Source: Heliopora coerulea (taxonomy: Eukaryota; Cnidaria; Anthozoa; Scleralcyonacea; Helioporidae). From it: a DNA stretch of 64,000 bases. Each line of letters opens with the position of its first letter. The stretch's first letter is position 1. This document shows positions 25,790-32,282 of the stretch, one piece after another. The stretch is from NCBI GenBank assembly GCA_030142905.1, contig JASJOG010000025.1, positions 1,659,501 to 1,723,500 of the forward strand, read 5' to 3'. The notes beneath the pieces are model-generated. The model was given only the letters and a program-made list of their open reading frames with translations, was not told the origin of the DNA and made no database searches. Position numbers and translations under genes: made by a program.

Positions 25790-26126
25790 AATATAGACAA
25801 ATATATCTTGAGTGAAACCATATACAGGCAGAGTCAGAGTGCTTGGTACTGAAGTAGAGCAAAATAGGAGAGAAGTGAGAGACAAAACTCGGATTACTTC
25901 ATAGAACTTTTTAATCACGACAAATTTGTTTCGTATGGCAAGCTAAGTTTGCCACACTCGTCAGGTGATAATTGTGTTTGTCAGGTGATAACCGCGTTTG
26001 TCAGGTGATAATCGTGATAATCACCTGACGAGTGTGGCAAACTTAGCTTGCCATACGAAACAAATTTGTCGTGATTAAAAAGTTCTATGAAGTAATCCAA
26101 GTTTTGTCTCTCACTTCTCTTATACA

Positions 26127-26170
<44 letters not shown>

Positions 26171-26585
26171 TTATGTAAATGTTCTTGTGTATACCATTCA
26201 CCATTTCAAGCAATATTGCGTGTGATGTTGGACCGTGTGTCCAAGCTTTATACAATAGCATTAACATACCTTTGACGTCCATTAACCATCCCAATGGTAC
26301 AATGGTGATACAAGGAGCAATACATCCCAAAGCTGGCAGAAGATCTACCACGTAACTCTCCCACCCATATACTGCTCTAGCAGTACTTTGAATAGGAGCC
26401 CAGGTGTTGTATATAATACCTTGGCAAGTACAGACGCCGAAAAACATAGCCAAAATATACCACCGCTTTTTGTAAACTTTAAAATGTTCCTCATCACGAT
26501 TGAGGTGTCTCTCGGCAGACGATGGAGTACAACTAAGAAGTTCTTTCCGCTCGTCGCTGGTTGAATTGATCCCACTTTTTTCCAT
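12384..26585 (-). CDS. SLC49A4-like: SLC49A4 (DIRC2)-like lysosomal MFS transporter, copy A
   Basis: Three coding exons, 26585-26270, 18379-17692 and 12807-12384, total 1428 bp and 475 residues. All junctions are GT-AG: GTATGT with TTCAAG (phase 1), then GTAAGT with TTTTCAG (phase 2). The protein has the 12-helix layout of the major facilitator superfamily, with an N-terminal cytosolic tail carrying an acidic dileucine motif (ERKELL), helix 1 near YILAMFFGV, a motif-A-like GWLMDVKG at the exon 1/2 junction and a [15 protein letters not shown] segment in the last exon. The length fits the vertebrate protein (about 478 residues). SLC49A4 sits in lysosomal membranes and has been linked to vitamin B6 export; the substrate here is inferred. 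It is a tandem paralogue of copy B. Introns hold a Tc1 element, MITE D, PLE scraps, hAT relics and hammerhead foldbacks. A complete hAT element lies about 140 bp upstream of the start codon. Confidence 0.9.
13443..13472. repeat. (ATTG)n microsatellite
   Basis: Seven ATTG units, the last diverged, in intron 2 of copy A. Confidence 0.8.
14090..14510. repeat. Inverted pair of tRNA-derived SINE-like copies
   Basis: The plus-strand part (14374-14500) has a tRNA-like head: GAGTCTTGGTAGCATAATGG, a B-box GGTTCGATCC and matching acceptor ends. It is followed by AGAAATCGTTTTTCTGAGG and a GAGCTTGACGGACGTTCATC tail. The left part (14110-14180) is the same tail and acceptor region inverted (GACGAACGTTCGTCAAGCTC to CTGAGCCCC). 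The anticodon stem is mismatched. Lies in intron 2 of copy A; no coding content. Confidence 0.6.
14907..14980 (+). repeat. tRNA-like sequence (pseudo-tRNA or SINE head)
   Basis: The acceptor halves GACTCGA and TCGAGTC pair perfectly. The D-arm GCTC-AACAGGTA-GAGC and B-box GAGTTCAAATCC are clear. The anticodon arm has two non-pairing positions and the T stem has one A-C mismatch, so a working tRNA is unlikely. Just upstream (14790-14815) is a degraded CTGAGGA...TTGAAAC hammerhead-like stretch. Confidence 0.5.
15244..16647 (-). mobile_element. Tc1-like DNA transposon
   Basis: TIRs CACAGGCAGTCAAAAAGAAC at the left and CACTGGCAGTCAAAAAGAAC read inward from the right. TA is at the left flank and CA at the right, a decayed TA duplication. 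The 1404-bp length is typical of Tc1. It holds one transposase gene on the minus strand and lies in intron 2 of copy A. Mutations in both the TIRs and the reading frame show it is an old copy. Confidence 0.9.
15358..16395 (-). pseudogene. Tc1-family transposase (DD34E), frameshifted
   Basis: The first block (16395-15850) starts [20 protein letters not shown] and carries the paired helix-turn-helix ([19 protein letters not shown]), an arginine-rich linker and the first catalytic aspartate in VIFSDESRF. The second block (15804-15358) holds the second aspartate in [13 protein letters not shown] and the glutamate in [11 protein letters not shown], 34 residues on. A one-base change around 15850 (GEAL-stop instead of [12 protein letters not shown]) plus a further slip near 15815 separates the blocks, so no full protein is made. 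Full-length Tc1 transposases are about 340 residues, which matches the combined length. Confidence 0.9.
17262..17640. repeat. Tandem repeat (about 180 bp, 2-2.5 copies) with five CACGTG boxes
   Basis: Two and a partial third copy of a unit containing GTGAAGA-A, TTCTGTT-AAATGACT-like and AACTATCTCC blocks. CACGTG lies at 17386, 17403, 17551, 17568 and 17595, several as AACACGTGAC or GCACGTGAC. The array ends about 50 bp downstream of the exon 2 donor of SLC49A4 copy A. CACGTG with flanking GT/AC is the core of the TFEB-type CLEAR element; function here is untested. Confidence 0.75.
17692..18379 (-). CDS. SLC49A4-like: SLC49A4-like copy A, coding exon 2
   Basis: 688 bp encoding helices 3 to about 8, from [14 protein letters not shown] through [10 protein letters not shown] and [10 protein letters not shown] to [20 protein letters not shown]. 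The acceptor AG is at 18380-18381 and the donor GTAAGT starts at 17691. It has the same length and phases as the copy B exon 2. Confidence 0.92.
18525..18745 (+). pseudogene. Penelope-like element, C-terminal tail fragment
   Basis: Reads to [20 protein letters not shown] then ASKELSLF and a stop, the characteristic end of GIY-YIG-bearing PLE proteins. It is followed by a (TA)n(TG)n microsatellite and by CCTGAAATAGAGTCGAAATA at 18928-18947, a decayed hammerhead-like PLE end. It lies in intron 1 of copy A, right behind exon 2. Confidence 0.7.
18812..18868. repeat. (TA)n(TG)n microsatellite
   Basis: About 11 TA units followed by about 18 TG units, adjoining the PLE tail fragment. Confidence 0.95.
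19482..19922 (-). pseudogene. CR1-like LINE C-terminal fragment
   Basis: The frame reads [20 protein letters not shown], then PTFKAL-like motifs and [19 protein letters not shown] to a stop at 19482. This is the region after the reverse transcriptase core in CR1/Jockey-type LINEs. Upstream (19880-19922) [10 protein letters not shown] in another phase shows one frameshift. A B-box-like tRNA-related stretch lies just beyond, at about 19955-19990. Confidence 0.75.
20148..20833. mobile_element. Long-TIR hAT-like MITE, copy D
   Basis: A 686-bp copy with CAGTGAACTC termini and a perfect 8-bp duplication GTTTTAAC (20140-20147, 20834-20841). Same TIR and interior as copies A and B. It was inserted at the end of a hAT transposase relic, immediately after its CERTFNKLK box. 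Confidence 0.92.
20834..20990 (-). pseudogene. hAT transposase dimerisation-domain relic (ZMYM1-like)
   Basis: Reads [20 protein letters not shown] followed by [19 protein letters not shown]. This is the C-terminal hAT dimerisation motif, normally (I)ASCERSFSKLK, with one residue lost. The MITE copy D target site cuts it. Together with the fragment at 22600-22815 it probably represents one decayed transposase gene on the minus strand. Confidence 0.7.
21947..22063. repeat. Inverted repeat with two hammerhead-like cores
   Basis: The minus strand (21981-21947) reads CTGACGA, AGGGC-CTTT-GCTC, then GAAACGTTGG. The plus strand (22027-22061) reads CTGACGA, AGGAC-CTTT-GCTC, then GAAACATTGG. The box CTGANGA and GAAA are intact in both, and stem II pairs in the left copy with one wobble. 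A proper stem III with an NUH site is not obvious, so ribozyme activity is doubtful. Foldback centre near 22004. Confidence 0.6.
22600..22815 (-). pseudogene. hAT (ZMYM1-like) transposase internal fragment
   Basis: Contains [20 protein letters not shown], then [20 protein letters not shown] and [12 protein letters not shown], resembling the segment before the dimerisation domain in ZMYM1-type hAT transposases. The frame is broken downstream by GC-rich MITE-like sequence (CAGGGGTGGCACCAG near 22565-22585). Confidence 0.5.
22830..24290. other. No gene recognised (intron 1 of SLC49A4 copy A)
   Basis: AT-rich intronic sequence with two similar stretches near 23630-23700 and 23720-23800 (both containing TTTTACT-TGGCTAACACAGGACA-like sequence and GCAGATGTCTTGG), which form a weak direct repeat. 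No coding support. Confidence 0.5.
24538..24653. repeat. Foldback between two TA microsatellites
   Basis: The arms ACTTTAATAAAGTTAGAAGA to about 24594 and its complement to 24653 pair with a few mismatches around TACAATATGATTGTGATA. It is flanked on the right by (TA)n and on the left by the TA/TG-rich block 24325-24456. Confidence 0.85.
24654..24890. repeat. Compound TA / TATG / TGTA microsatellite
   Basis: About 235 bp of (TA)n, (TATG)n, (TGTGTA)n and (CATA)n. The YIYIYI-type frames that cover it on both strands are artefacts of the repeat. Confidence 0.97.
24941..25063. repeat. Perfect 56-bp-arm palindrome
   Basis: Arms 24941-24996 and 25008-25063 are perfect complements over 56 bp with an 11-bp loop. 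The right arm runs straight into a (TA)n tract. No hammerhead box is inside and no coding content is seen. Confidence 0.95.
25089..25122 (-). ncRNA. Hammerhead ribozyme-like motif
   Basis: The minus strand reads CTGATGA, stem II GAGCC-CCAATA-GGCT (AGCC pairs GGCT), GAAA, a short stem III CAG-TT-CCG with one A-C mismatch, and GTC at the predicted cleavage site. The adjacent sequence to 25195 ends at another TA tract. A sister motif at 44492-44525 has G-C where this has A-T in stem II. Confidence 0.65.
25295..25741. repeat. Foldback with a hammerhead-like motif at each end
   Basis: Arms of about 180 bp run from TTAATGGAAATTTAA inward on both sides. Each arm starts with a hammerhead-like core pointing outward (25326-25358 minus and 25676-25709 plus). 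The centre holds further small inverted repeats around AACCTATGGATAAAAT. (TA)n follows at 25742-25785. The Lys- and Ile-rich frames inside are not genes. Confidence 0.85.
25676..25709 (+). ncRNA. Hammerhead ribozyme-like motif (stem II perfect)
   Basis: CTGAAGA (position 7 is A, which is tolerated), stem II TGCT-GAGC-AGCA perfect over 4 bp, GAA, stem III ACT-CGG-AGT perfect over 3 bp, then C17 of a GTC site. The partner at 25358-25326 on the minus strand keeps the box and stem III (ACT-TG-AGT) but not a good stem II. Short stem III is typical of PLE-type hammerheads. Confidence 0.7.
25744..25785. repeat. (TA)n microsatellite
   Basis: TA repeats directly beside the foldback 25295-25741. Confidence 0.95.
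25919..25964 (-). ncRNA. Hammerhead ribozyme-like motif, canonical core
   Basis: The minus strand reads CTGACGA, a 9-bp stem II GTGTGGCAA / TTGCCATAC (one G-T wobble), GAA, stem III ACA-AATT-TGT, then C of GTC. All conserved core positions are present. Sequence beyond the cut site continues into the outer arm. Confidence 0.75.
26025..26070 (+). ncRNA. Hammerhead ribozyme-like motif, canonical core
   Basis: Plus-strand mirror of 25919-25964 with the same box, stem II, GAA, stem III and GTC. Within this window this pair fits the type I hammerhead with short helix III best, together with 60106-60140. Confidence 0.75.
26123..26172. repeat. (TA)n microsatellite
   Basis: TA repeats with one TATG unit, adjoining the hammerhead foldback. 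Confidence 0.95.
26270..26585 (-). CDS. SLC49A4-like: SLC49A4-like copy A, coding exon 1
   Basis: 105 codons plus one base. The start ATG lies at 26585-26583 and begins [17 protein letters not shown]. It holds the sorting motif and helices 1-2, ending at WLMDVK. The donor is GTATGT immediately after 26270. The downstream frame runs into a TA microsatellite, which confirms the exon end. Confidence 0.9.
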
Positions 26586-26725
26586 TTGTCAAGCTACACC
26601 ATGAGGACGAGTATTATGAGTTGTTTAAAATTTATTTCGTCGAAACAAAGACCTTTTAGCTGCTTTATTAAGCGAAATTCAACAGTATGCATCGCTTGGT
26701 TGATCTAGACAGTCGGTATAACAAT

Positions 26726-29105
26726 CAGGGTTGTCAGGTCGCATGGTTGAAAATAGCCCAAACCCCCCCTAGAAAACAGCCCAAAACTAGCCCAAGTCCT
26801 TCCGAAAAAAGAAGCCCAAAGTGGCCCAAATACTTCAACAAATTACGGTATTCATTACGATGGATAACAGCCAGGCAACAGATAAGGCCAAATTTTATTA
26901 AACTTATAATATGAGCTCTCTTTACTGTTACTGTATAACAAAAAACAAAAATGTATAGCAAAAAACAATTAACTTTGCAACAAACAACTACTGAGCATCG
27001 CTATCTGGTTCCGATAGTCTATAGATTTCATTAGTAAATCTTGCCAACATATCAGATGAGGGAGTAAAGCTGCTGCAGCAAATGTTTCGCATTGCCATAT
27101 GCGATCTGACATGGAGAAGATTCTCAAGTAGTGACTGTCCCATTCTATTACGGAGTTTATATTTCAGTAATGCCATCTGGGAAAAGGTTCTTTCCACTGC
27201 CGCATTACTGAATGGTAGGGCAAGAATGGAAAGCATGAATTTGCCCAAGTCTTCAAAATCCTGGTCACCACAGGCGTCTGTATGCGTGGCAACGTCAATC
27301 CAGAACTGTTCAACGTCTTCGTCATCTCTATTGGGCCACTGAATAGCACCAAGGTGGCTATATTGCTGATCAAGCTTGGCCAGCCCTCCTCTAAATAATG
27401 GTAGGAAAGTAACCTTTTCCAAGGCCTGCTTTCTTCTTCCGAGAACAATAGACGGAATTAACTCGGAAAGAGACTCCAAACGCTCCACGTTTGATGGCGG
27501 TCTCTCCTTCATTTGCTTTAACAATTCGAGCAAATAAGACCGACATCGCACTTTGATGGCATCACTTTGGGCGGTGGTCAGTTGCGTTTCTGCCAAGGTA
27601 ATTTGAAACGAAGCGCCAAAGTCGACGGCACACAGTGGAAGGTGGTTGTTTTCGTTATCTATGTCATACATTAGTGTGGAAAGCCACGATGTAAAAGTGA
27701 CTGGTTTCATGACACGGCAAAGAAGAGCTCTGTACAGGTTCATAAGTTCCGATAAGAGCTTTAGCGGGTTTGCGGACGCTGCCTGGAAGATCTTATTCAC
27801 TCGATTCAACTCTTTGAGAATGGGCTGGAGAAAGACCAAGTATAATTTGTTTTCCTTATCAGTATACATCTGATAGAGCAATTCTGCAGTGTAATTTCGT
27901 TCCTCGTCTTTAGCTATCTGGAAATGAAGTTTCGGTTCATGAAATTGATCAATGATGCGGTCAACACATGCTGAGATGGAAAGCCAGCGTGTACCAGAAA
28001 GCCTCAGAATTTTCAAAGGGATTTCTCCAACGTTCATCGCAGAGTACAGTTCATGATACTTCTGCTGTCTTAACGTGCTGTGTGAAAACCAGTTGTAGGT
28101 TTCTGAAACCATGAACTCGATATTCCTGGGCATTACTTTCAGGGAATGGGAGGAGCAGAGCTGGATTGAGTGGCAAATACATTTGATATGTATTATGTTT
28201 GGACATACTTCCCGAAACTTCGTAATCACTGAATTATTTCTTCCACACATCGTATTGCAGCCATCTGTAGCTAAACCCATGCAGTCTTTAATGTCCAGTT
28301 TCTTTGACACAAGGAAGCTTTGTAGCGCTTGGAAAATACTCTCAGCCGTTCCAGAAACAATCGAAAGTAGGCCCAGGAAACTGGTAACAATCTGCTTTTG
28401 TGCTGCGCTGTAATACCTGGCCAGGATACACAGTTGCTTCTCATTACCAATGTCCGTACTTTCGTCAATGATCAGAGAATATGGGATACACTTCATATCG
28501 TCTAGAACCTCTTCTAGCAAACAAGGACCCAAGACGCGGTTTACCAAGGCTGTGCATTTTGTTCGGTGGAGATTAATGTCTTTTCCAGACACATCGTTCA
28601 CAAGTTCTCCCAAATGATCAATGGTATTTATGCTTGAGTGACAGGCAATGTGGGCAGCTAATTTCAGCTCTGAGCTCTTCAACGATTCGTCCACCGTTAC
28701 ACTACGACATCCCATGCTAAACAGCGTTCTTGACGCTGAGAATGGTTGCTGATTTCGCTTGTGCTTTTCGGTTTTTCCGTGAGCAACCAAATCGCCATGA
28801 TGTGCTCGAATTTCGCTTTTACAGAATCTACAATATGCTTTTTCGTCGTTTCCTGGCACACTACGTATCCATTCCTTCAACCCATTTTCTTTTTCCCACT
28901 CCTTGCAGTATTTTTTCTTGTATTTAGCCCATTTTCCCATTGCAAAAACACAAAAGTTACTTTATTTTGCTGATCAGCCCAAAAAACACACATGAAAAGT
29001 ATTTCCCGCCCAAAAACCCGCAACCCGCAACCGCCTGAAATTTCCCGCATTCGGGCTTTAAAACTAGCCCAATTGGGCGGGAAACCCGCACAACTGGCAA
29101 CACTG
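26726..29105 (-). mobile_element. Complete hAT transposon
   Basis: A 2380-bp element with imperfect TIRs CAGGGTTGTCAGGTCG (left) and CAGTGTTGCCAGTTGT (right, read inward). A perfect 8-bp duplication ATAACAAT lies at 26718-26725 and 29106-29113. The subterminal parts hold GCCCAAA / TTTGGGC-like repeats at both ends (26755-26830 and 28975-29085). A single uninterrupted transposase gene fills the middle. Termini, duplication and gene are all intact, so the copy looks recent and possibly autonomous. It lies upstream of SLC49A4 copy A, 140 bp before its start codon. Confidence 0.95.
26988..28940 (-). CDS. hAT-family transposase, intact
   Basis: A 650-residue frame without interruption. The N-terminus (residues 1-65) is basic and carries a BED-like zinc finger, YCRFCKSEIRAHHGDLVAHG followed by TEKHKRN (CxxC with two distal histidines). 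The catalytic core starts near YSLIIDESTDIGNEKQLCIL, where the first acidic residues lie. It continues through LATDGCNTMCGRNNSV (second aspartate), IHIKCICHSIQLCSSHSLK (CxxH motif) and SGTRWLS. The C-terminus has the hAT dimerisation domain, LPFSNAAVERTFSQMALLKY then KLRNRMGQSLLENLL. The length is normal for hAT. Expected role: cut-and-paste transposition of its own and related non-autonomous elements. A domesticated host gene is less likely because perfect target duplications and TIRs frame it. Activity is not shown by sequence alone. Confidence 0.93.
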   Translation of the reverse strand: MGKWAKYKKKYCKEWEKENGLKEWIRSVPGNDEKAYCRFCKSEIRAHHGDLVAHGKTEKHKRNQQPFSASRTLFSMGCRSVTVDESLKSSELKLAAHIACHSSINTIDHLGELVNDVSGKDINLHRTKCTALVNRVLGPCLLEEVLDDMKCIPYSLIIDESTDIGNEKQLCILARYYSAAQKQIVTSFLGLLSIVSGTAESIFQALQSFLVSKKLDIKDCMGLATDGCNTMCGRNNSVITKFREVCPNIIHIKCICHSIQLCSSHSLKVMPRNIEFMVSETYNWFSHSTLRQQKYHELYSAMNVGEIPLKILRLSGTRWLSISACVDRIIDQFHEPKLHFQIAKDEERNYTAELLYQMYTDKENKLYLVFLQPILKELNRVNKIFQAASANPLKLLSELMNLYRALLCRVMKPVTFTSWLSTLMYDIDNENNHLPLCAVDFGASFQITLAETQLTTAQSDAIKVRCRSYLLELLKQMKERPPSNVERLESLSELIPSIVLGRRKQALEKVTFLPLFRGGLAKLDQQYSHLGAIQWPNRDDEDVEQFWIDVATHTDACGDQDFEDLGKFMLSILALPFSNAAVERTFSQMALLKYKLRNRMGQSLLENLLHVRSHMAMRNICCSSFTPSSDMLARFTNEIYRLSEPDSDAQ

Positions 29106-29389
29106 ATAACAATTCCGACCAGAAGCACGCCCGCTGGGCCATGTTCTCGGCGAGATTACCACGGCTAACTGTCAGATCGGCGATTACGACCAATGTAGGG
29201 CGCTACTCCTAGATGGATACTGCACCTTTTGCTGTTCATTACCAGAAAATATACTATTATTAACCCCAACCTCAACCTCATTAACGCGAAAATACAATCA
29301 TTTTTATTCAATGAACATTCACGAGCATAGATACGTAACCATTTGCGTCAAAGGGCATTCTAAAGCGCAAACAGACGACCATTGAGATG

Positions 29390-30445
29390 AGATGAGACGA
29401 GAGACTTTATTTCAAAAGGGTAACACTTGACCAGGGATGTAGTGGAGGGGGGGCTTAGGGGGGTCTGAGCCCCCCTTATTAAAATTCCATGGCAATTAGG
29501 GGGTGCTGAGCCCCCCTTTATATTTTTTTGCAGATTGTGTAACTTTAATCATGTTTGAATGTTCTGTGAAATTTATGTAAAGATTATCAGTCATTTCCAA
29601 CAAGAATGATTTCAGTAATTTCTAGTCGGCCATAACATGTGCCGCCCAAGTCCTGATCGTGGCGATTGTATTCCTAATATTTTACCTTTTACAAACACAG
29701 AAACACTGTTAAATTTTAATTGCAGAATTACTGTTACCAAAAATAAAAAAATAGCATTTTTCAAGTTTATCGTTTTTTCGCACCTCCACTGATGTTCAGG
29801 ACACTGTGTTGGTGAGCCCCCCTTGTTAAAGTTCCAGGACTACACCACTGCACTTGACATTAATAAAAATGATAAACTTGTGGCCCTCCATTTGTCAAAA
29901 ATTATAAAAATATGCTATAAATACATACTACACTAAATAATTACATTACTATAATTACAAATTAAATAACTATAGAATTAAAAATGGTAGATACCAATTA
30001 TAATAAATAGTTAAAAGTTGAAAATGTTAGTGTCTGTTTTTGCTTTACTAAATAAGAGCTAAAAAGGTTTATTTTAAAACTATCGGCACTACTTAATTTC
30101 TTTAAATCTGCTGGAATATTATTCCAAGCCTTGGTGGAATTAACAGTAAAAGTTCGACCACCTTCAGTTGCTCTTTTATATCGAGGGCAGCTTAAATTAA
30201 ATTTGGAAAACCTAGTATTTCTATTATGAATATCACAGTTTCTTATAAGACGATCATTTATATAGTTAGGTGTAGAAGCATGTAATCGTTTATAGACTAA
30301 TATACAACGATTTATTTGCGCTTCAATATAGAACGGTACCCAATTTAATATGTTGAATAATTCAACAGAACTGGCTGTACGGTTGGCATCCAGAATAATT
30401 CTTGCAGCTCTTTTTGTAACTTGAACACTCGTTGTAGGTCTGCTT
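29390..30445 (-). mobile_element. CR1-like LINE 3' end with terminal (CTCAT)n-type tail
   Basis: The coding part at 30445-29998 is open without a start codon: VTKRAARIILDANRTASSVE, LNWVPFYIEAQINRCILVYK, and GGRTFTVNSTKAWNNIPADL to the stop at 30000-29998. This is the C-terminal domain after the reverse transcriptase. The 3' UTR leads to TTGAAATAAAGTCTCTCG then TCTCATCTCAT near 29390, a simple-repeat LINE tail with AATAAA. A hAT-like MITE (29432-29850) was inserted in the UTR. It is 5' truncated, with the break near a small inverted repeat at 30452. Confidence 0.85.
29432..29850. mobile_element. hAT-like MITE with 8-bp duplication
   Basis: Ends CAGGGATGTAGTGGAG and, read inward from the right, CAGTGGTGTAGTCCTGG. 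A perfect duplication CACTTGAC lies at 29424-29431 and 29851-29858. GC-rich subterminal blocks (GGGGGGCTTAGGGGGG, GAGCCCCCC) flank a non-coding AT-rich centre. Confidence 0.9.
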
Positions 30446-30451
30446 GTTTAC

Positions 30452-30562
30452 ATTTACACCATTCTACTGTACATTAGGGATAATAAAATTTCAATTACGT
30501 AACATATTTCTCTTGCATAACTGAAATTTTATTATCCCTAATGTATAGTGGAGTGGTGTTAA
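30452..30562. repeat. Short foldback
   Basis: ACATTAGGGATAATAAAATT on the left and its complement on the right pair over about 40 bp around 30507. The outer arm parts (ACACCATTCTACTGT, ACACCACTCCACTAT) match with a few changes. It abuts the 5' break of the LINE fragment. Confidence 0.8.
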
Positions 30563-31350
30563 TGTTCGCCTTTTAGCGCTATGGAATGCCCTTTGATGCA
30601 AGTGGTTGCGTCTCTCCGCTAAAGAATATCGATTGAATAAAATGGATGTATTTTGGGTTAATGAATTTGAGGTCGGCGTTAATGATAGTATATTTTCTGG
30701 TAATGAACAGCAAAAGGTGTATTATACGGCGTATGTATCTTAGATAACTGAAGTTACATTGGTGAAATTTCCGAGAGATCATGTGCGAATAATTTTAGAC
30801 ACGAGGGTTTTGCAGTTATGTCGACCTCTCAGCTAAGGTGCCTGACTTCCAAAGTTGATGGAGTGGACAGCATTTCAGACGAGGTGGTTCCCATTGCGAA
30901 AACTTTGACTAGTACGGAAGAGGTGCGCGCATCCAAAAATTCTTCATAAACAAAGACGATGCACGCTAAGGAATATTCTCGAAAACTATTTCGTATATTT
31001 TTGATTTGTTTTCAAAACTCGTGAGGGGTCCTGCAGAATGACGAAAATAAAAAAGAGAAAGCTAGACAAATTACGTGAAAAAAAGTTTTCTTTTCTTATT
31101 TTTTTGAATCTCGAGCGTATGCATTCTTATGACTAGAATGTCGAAGACGCTCTTCAAAGAGAGTTTAAAATTTCACGAAAGGAAAGAATATATTGAGCAT
31201 TATTTTAGTAACAGATATAAATATGACCGAATTGTTTTATTTCTTGTGATATACCACGGTGTAAAAATGTGCTCTAAAGCATTGAAGAGGACGTTGAAAG
31301 GTTACGGACTAATGAAGCAGGGAAGTGACGATCACGTAAACGATAATTAA
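30563..31350. other. No gene recognised (intergenic)
   Basis: Short frames only. The 73-residue frame at 31129-31350 ends exactly at the left TIR of the next element and has no recognisable domain. Confidence 0.5.
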
Positions 31351-31475
31351 GACCCCATTCACAAGACGCTGGTTCGAAAAAGTAACAGCAAAATACCGTT
31401 TTGTTCCCACGAATCAGTGATAATTTAACGACGGATTTTGGATGTGTTCACACCACGCCGGACTCCCGGCAAGAT

Positions 31476-32282
31476 CAGGGACGGCGAGGCGGGGGGGTTG
31501 GAGGGCTTTAGCCCCCTTTTCTGGGAAAGAAATGAAATATTACAGTGTAGTTTTGAAAAACGTCTTAACCATGGTGAATGGTTATACAAGACAGTTCTGA
31601 AAAGAACTAGAGGAACCAACACACAGAGAGAAAGTAAATACTAAAAAGAAGCACTATGTATTTCGGCAGACCACTCTTCAGGTGCAAACGTCTGCTGACT
31701 GTTGAGAAATGACTTATCAGCTTATATTTATCCCTGATATAAAGGCAATGATGTCATCCCACGTAGGAGGGATTAGACATCAAAATGACGCCAATATACA
31801 TGGATTCCATAATCTTTAGAAAGAATGCTGAGCGGCACTTTACTAGGATGCTAAATTTCGAGTCTGAATAGTTAGAGGCACAACATCTGTTCAGGACAAC
31901 AAGTGTCGACCGATTGCCGAGTCACAATTAATCGTTTGAGCAGAGGTACGTTGCCTTTTCGGTTGATTTTTTAATGTTACGATCTTGTTTCGTATAATAC
32001 TTGGCACATGTTGCTTGATCCTTTCATTTAACCTTTGAGTTGTTCTACCAGCATAGCGAGAACCACACTCGCATATCCGATAAACATATCCGATATTTGA
32101 GTGACCAGCTGATAGTATTTGAGTTGTTCCTGTTAATATAACCAGTATTTTGAGATTCGTGAGTAGTCATTAAAATGAGAAGTGTTCACGACCGTTTCAG
32201 AAATATTGAATTTAATTTTTTCAGGGTGTCATGCTATCGGTCCCTGTCAGACCCCCCTCAAAATATTGTTCCGCGGTCCCTG
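31476..32282. mobile_element. hAT5-like MITE with 5-bp duplication
   Basis: Ends CAGGGACGGCGAGGCGGGGG and, inward from the right, CAGGGACCGCGGAACAAT. AAGAT is present on both outer sides (31471-31475 and 32283-32287). The same terminal family with a 5-bp repeat is seen at 39907-40083. Most of its interior is the PLE fragment below. Confidence 0.6.
31651..32150 (-). pseudogene. Penelope-like element, GIY-YIG and 3' end fragment
   Basis: Minus strand, from about 32115: YVYRICECGSRYAGRTTQRL then NERIKQHVPS, the GIY-YIG nuclease core with its arginine. A stop interrupts after about 60 residues (GRHLLS-stop). The 3' side ends at 31681-31651 with CTGAAGA...GAAATACATAGTGC, a hammerhead-like end with a poor stem II. 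The reverse transcriptase is absent. Confidence 0.75.

Larger units (their letters stand above)
25868..26119. repeat. Foldback with two complete hammerhead cores
   Basis: Near-perfect arms (25868-25967 and 26022-26119) around a centre made of three TCAGGTGATAA-type repeats. Each arm contains a full hammerhead layout pointing outward. It adjoins a TA microsatellite at 26123-26172 and lies only about 150 bp downstream of coding exon 1 of SLC49A4 copy A. Confidence 0.9.

Noticed and set aside
26085..26269. Extension of SLC49A4 exon 1 to 166 residues
   Set aside because: The frame continues past a GTATGT donor into the TA microsatellite and hammerhead foldback; copy B shows the same exon border.
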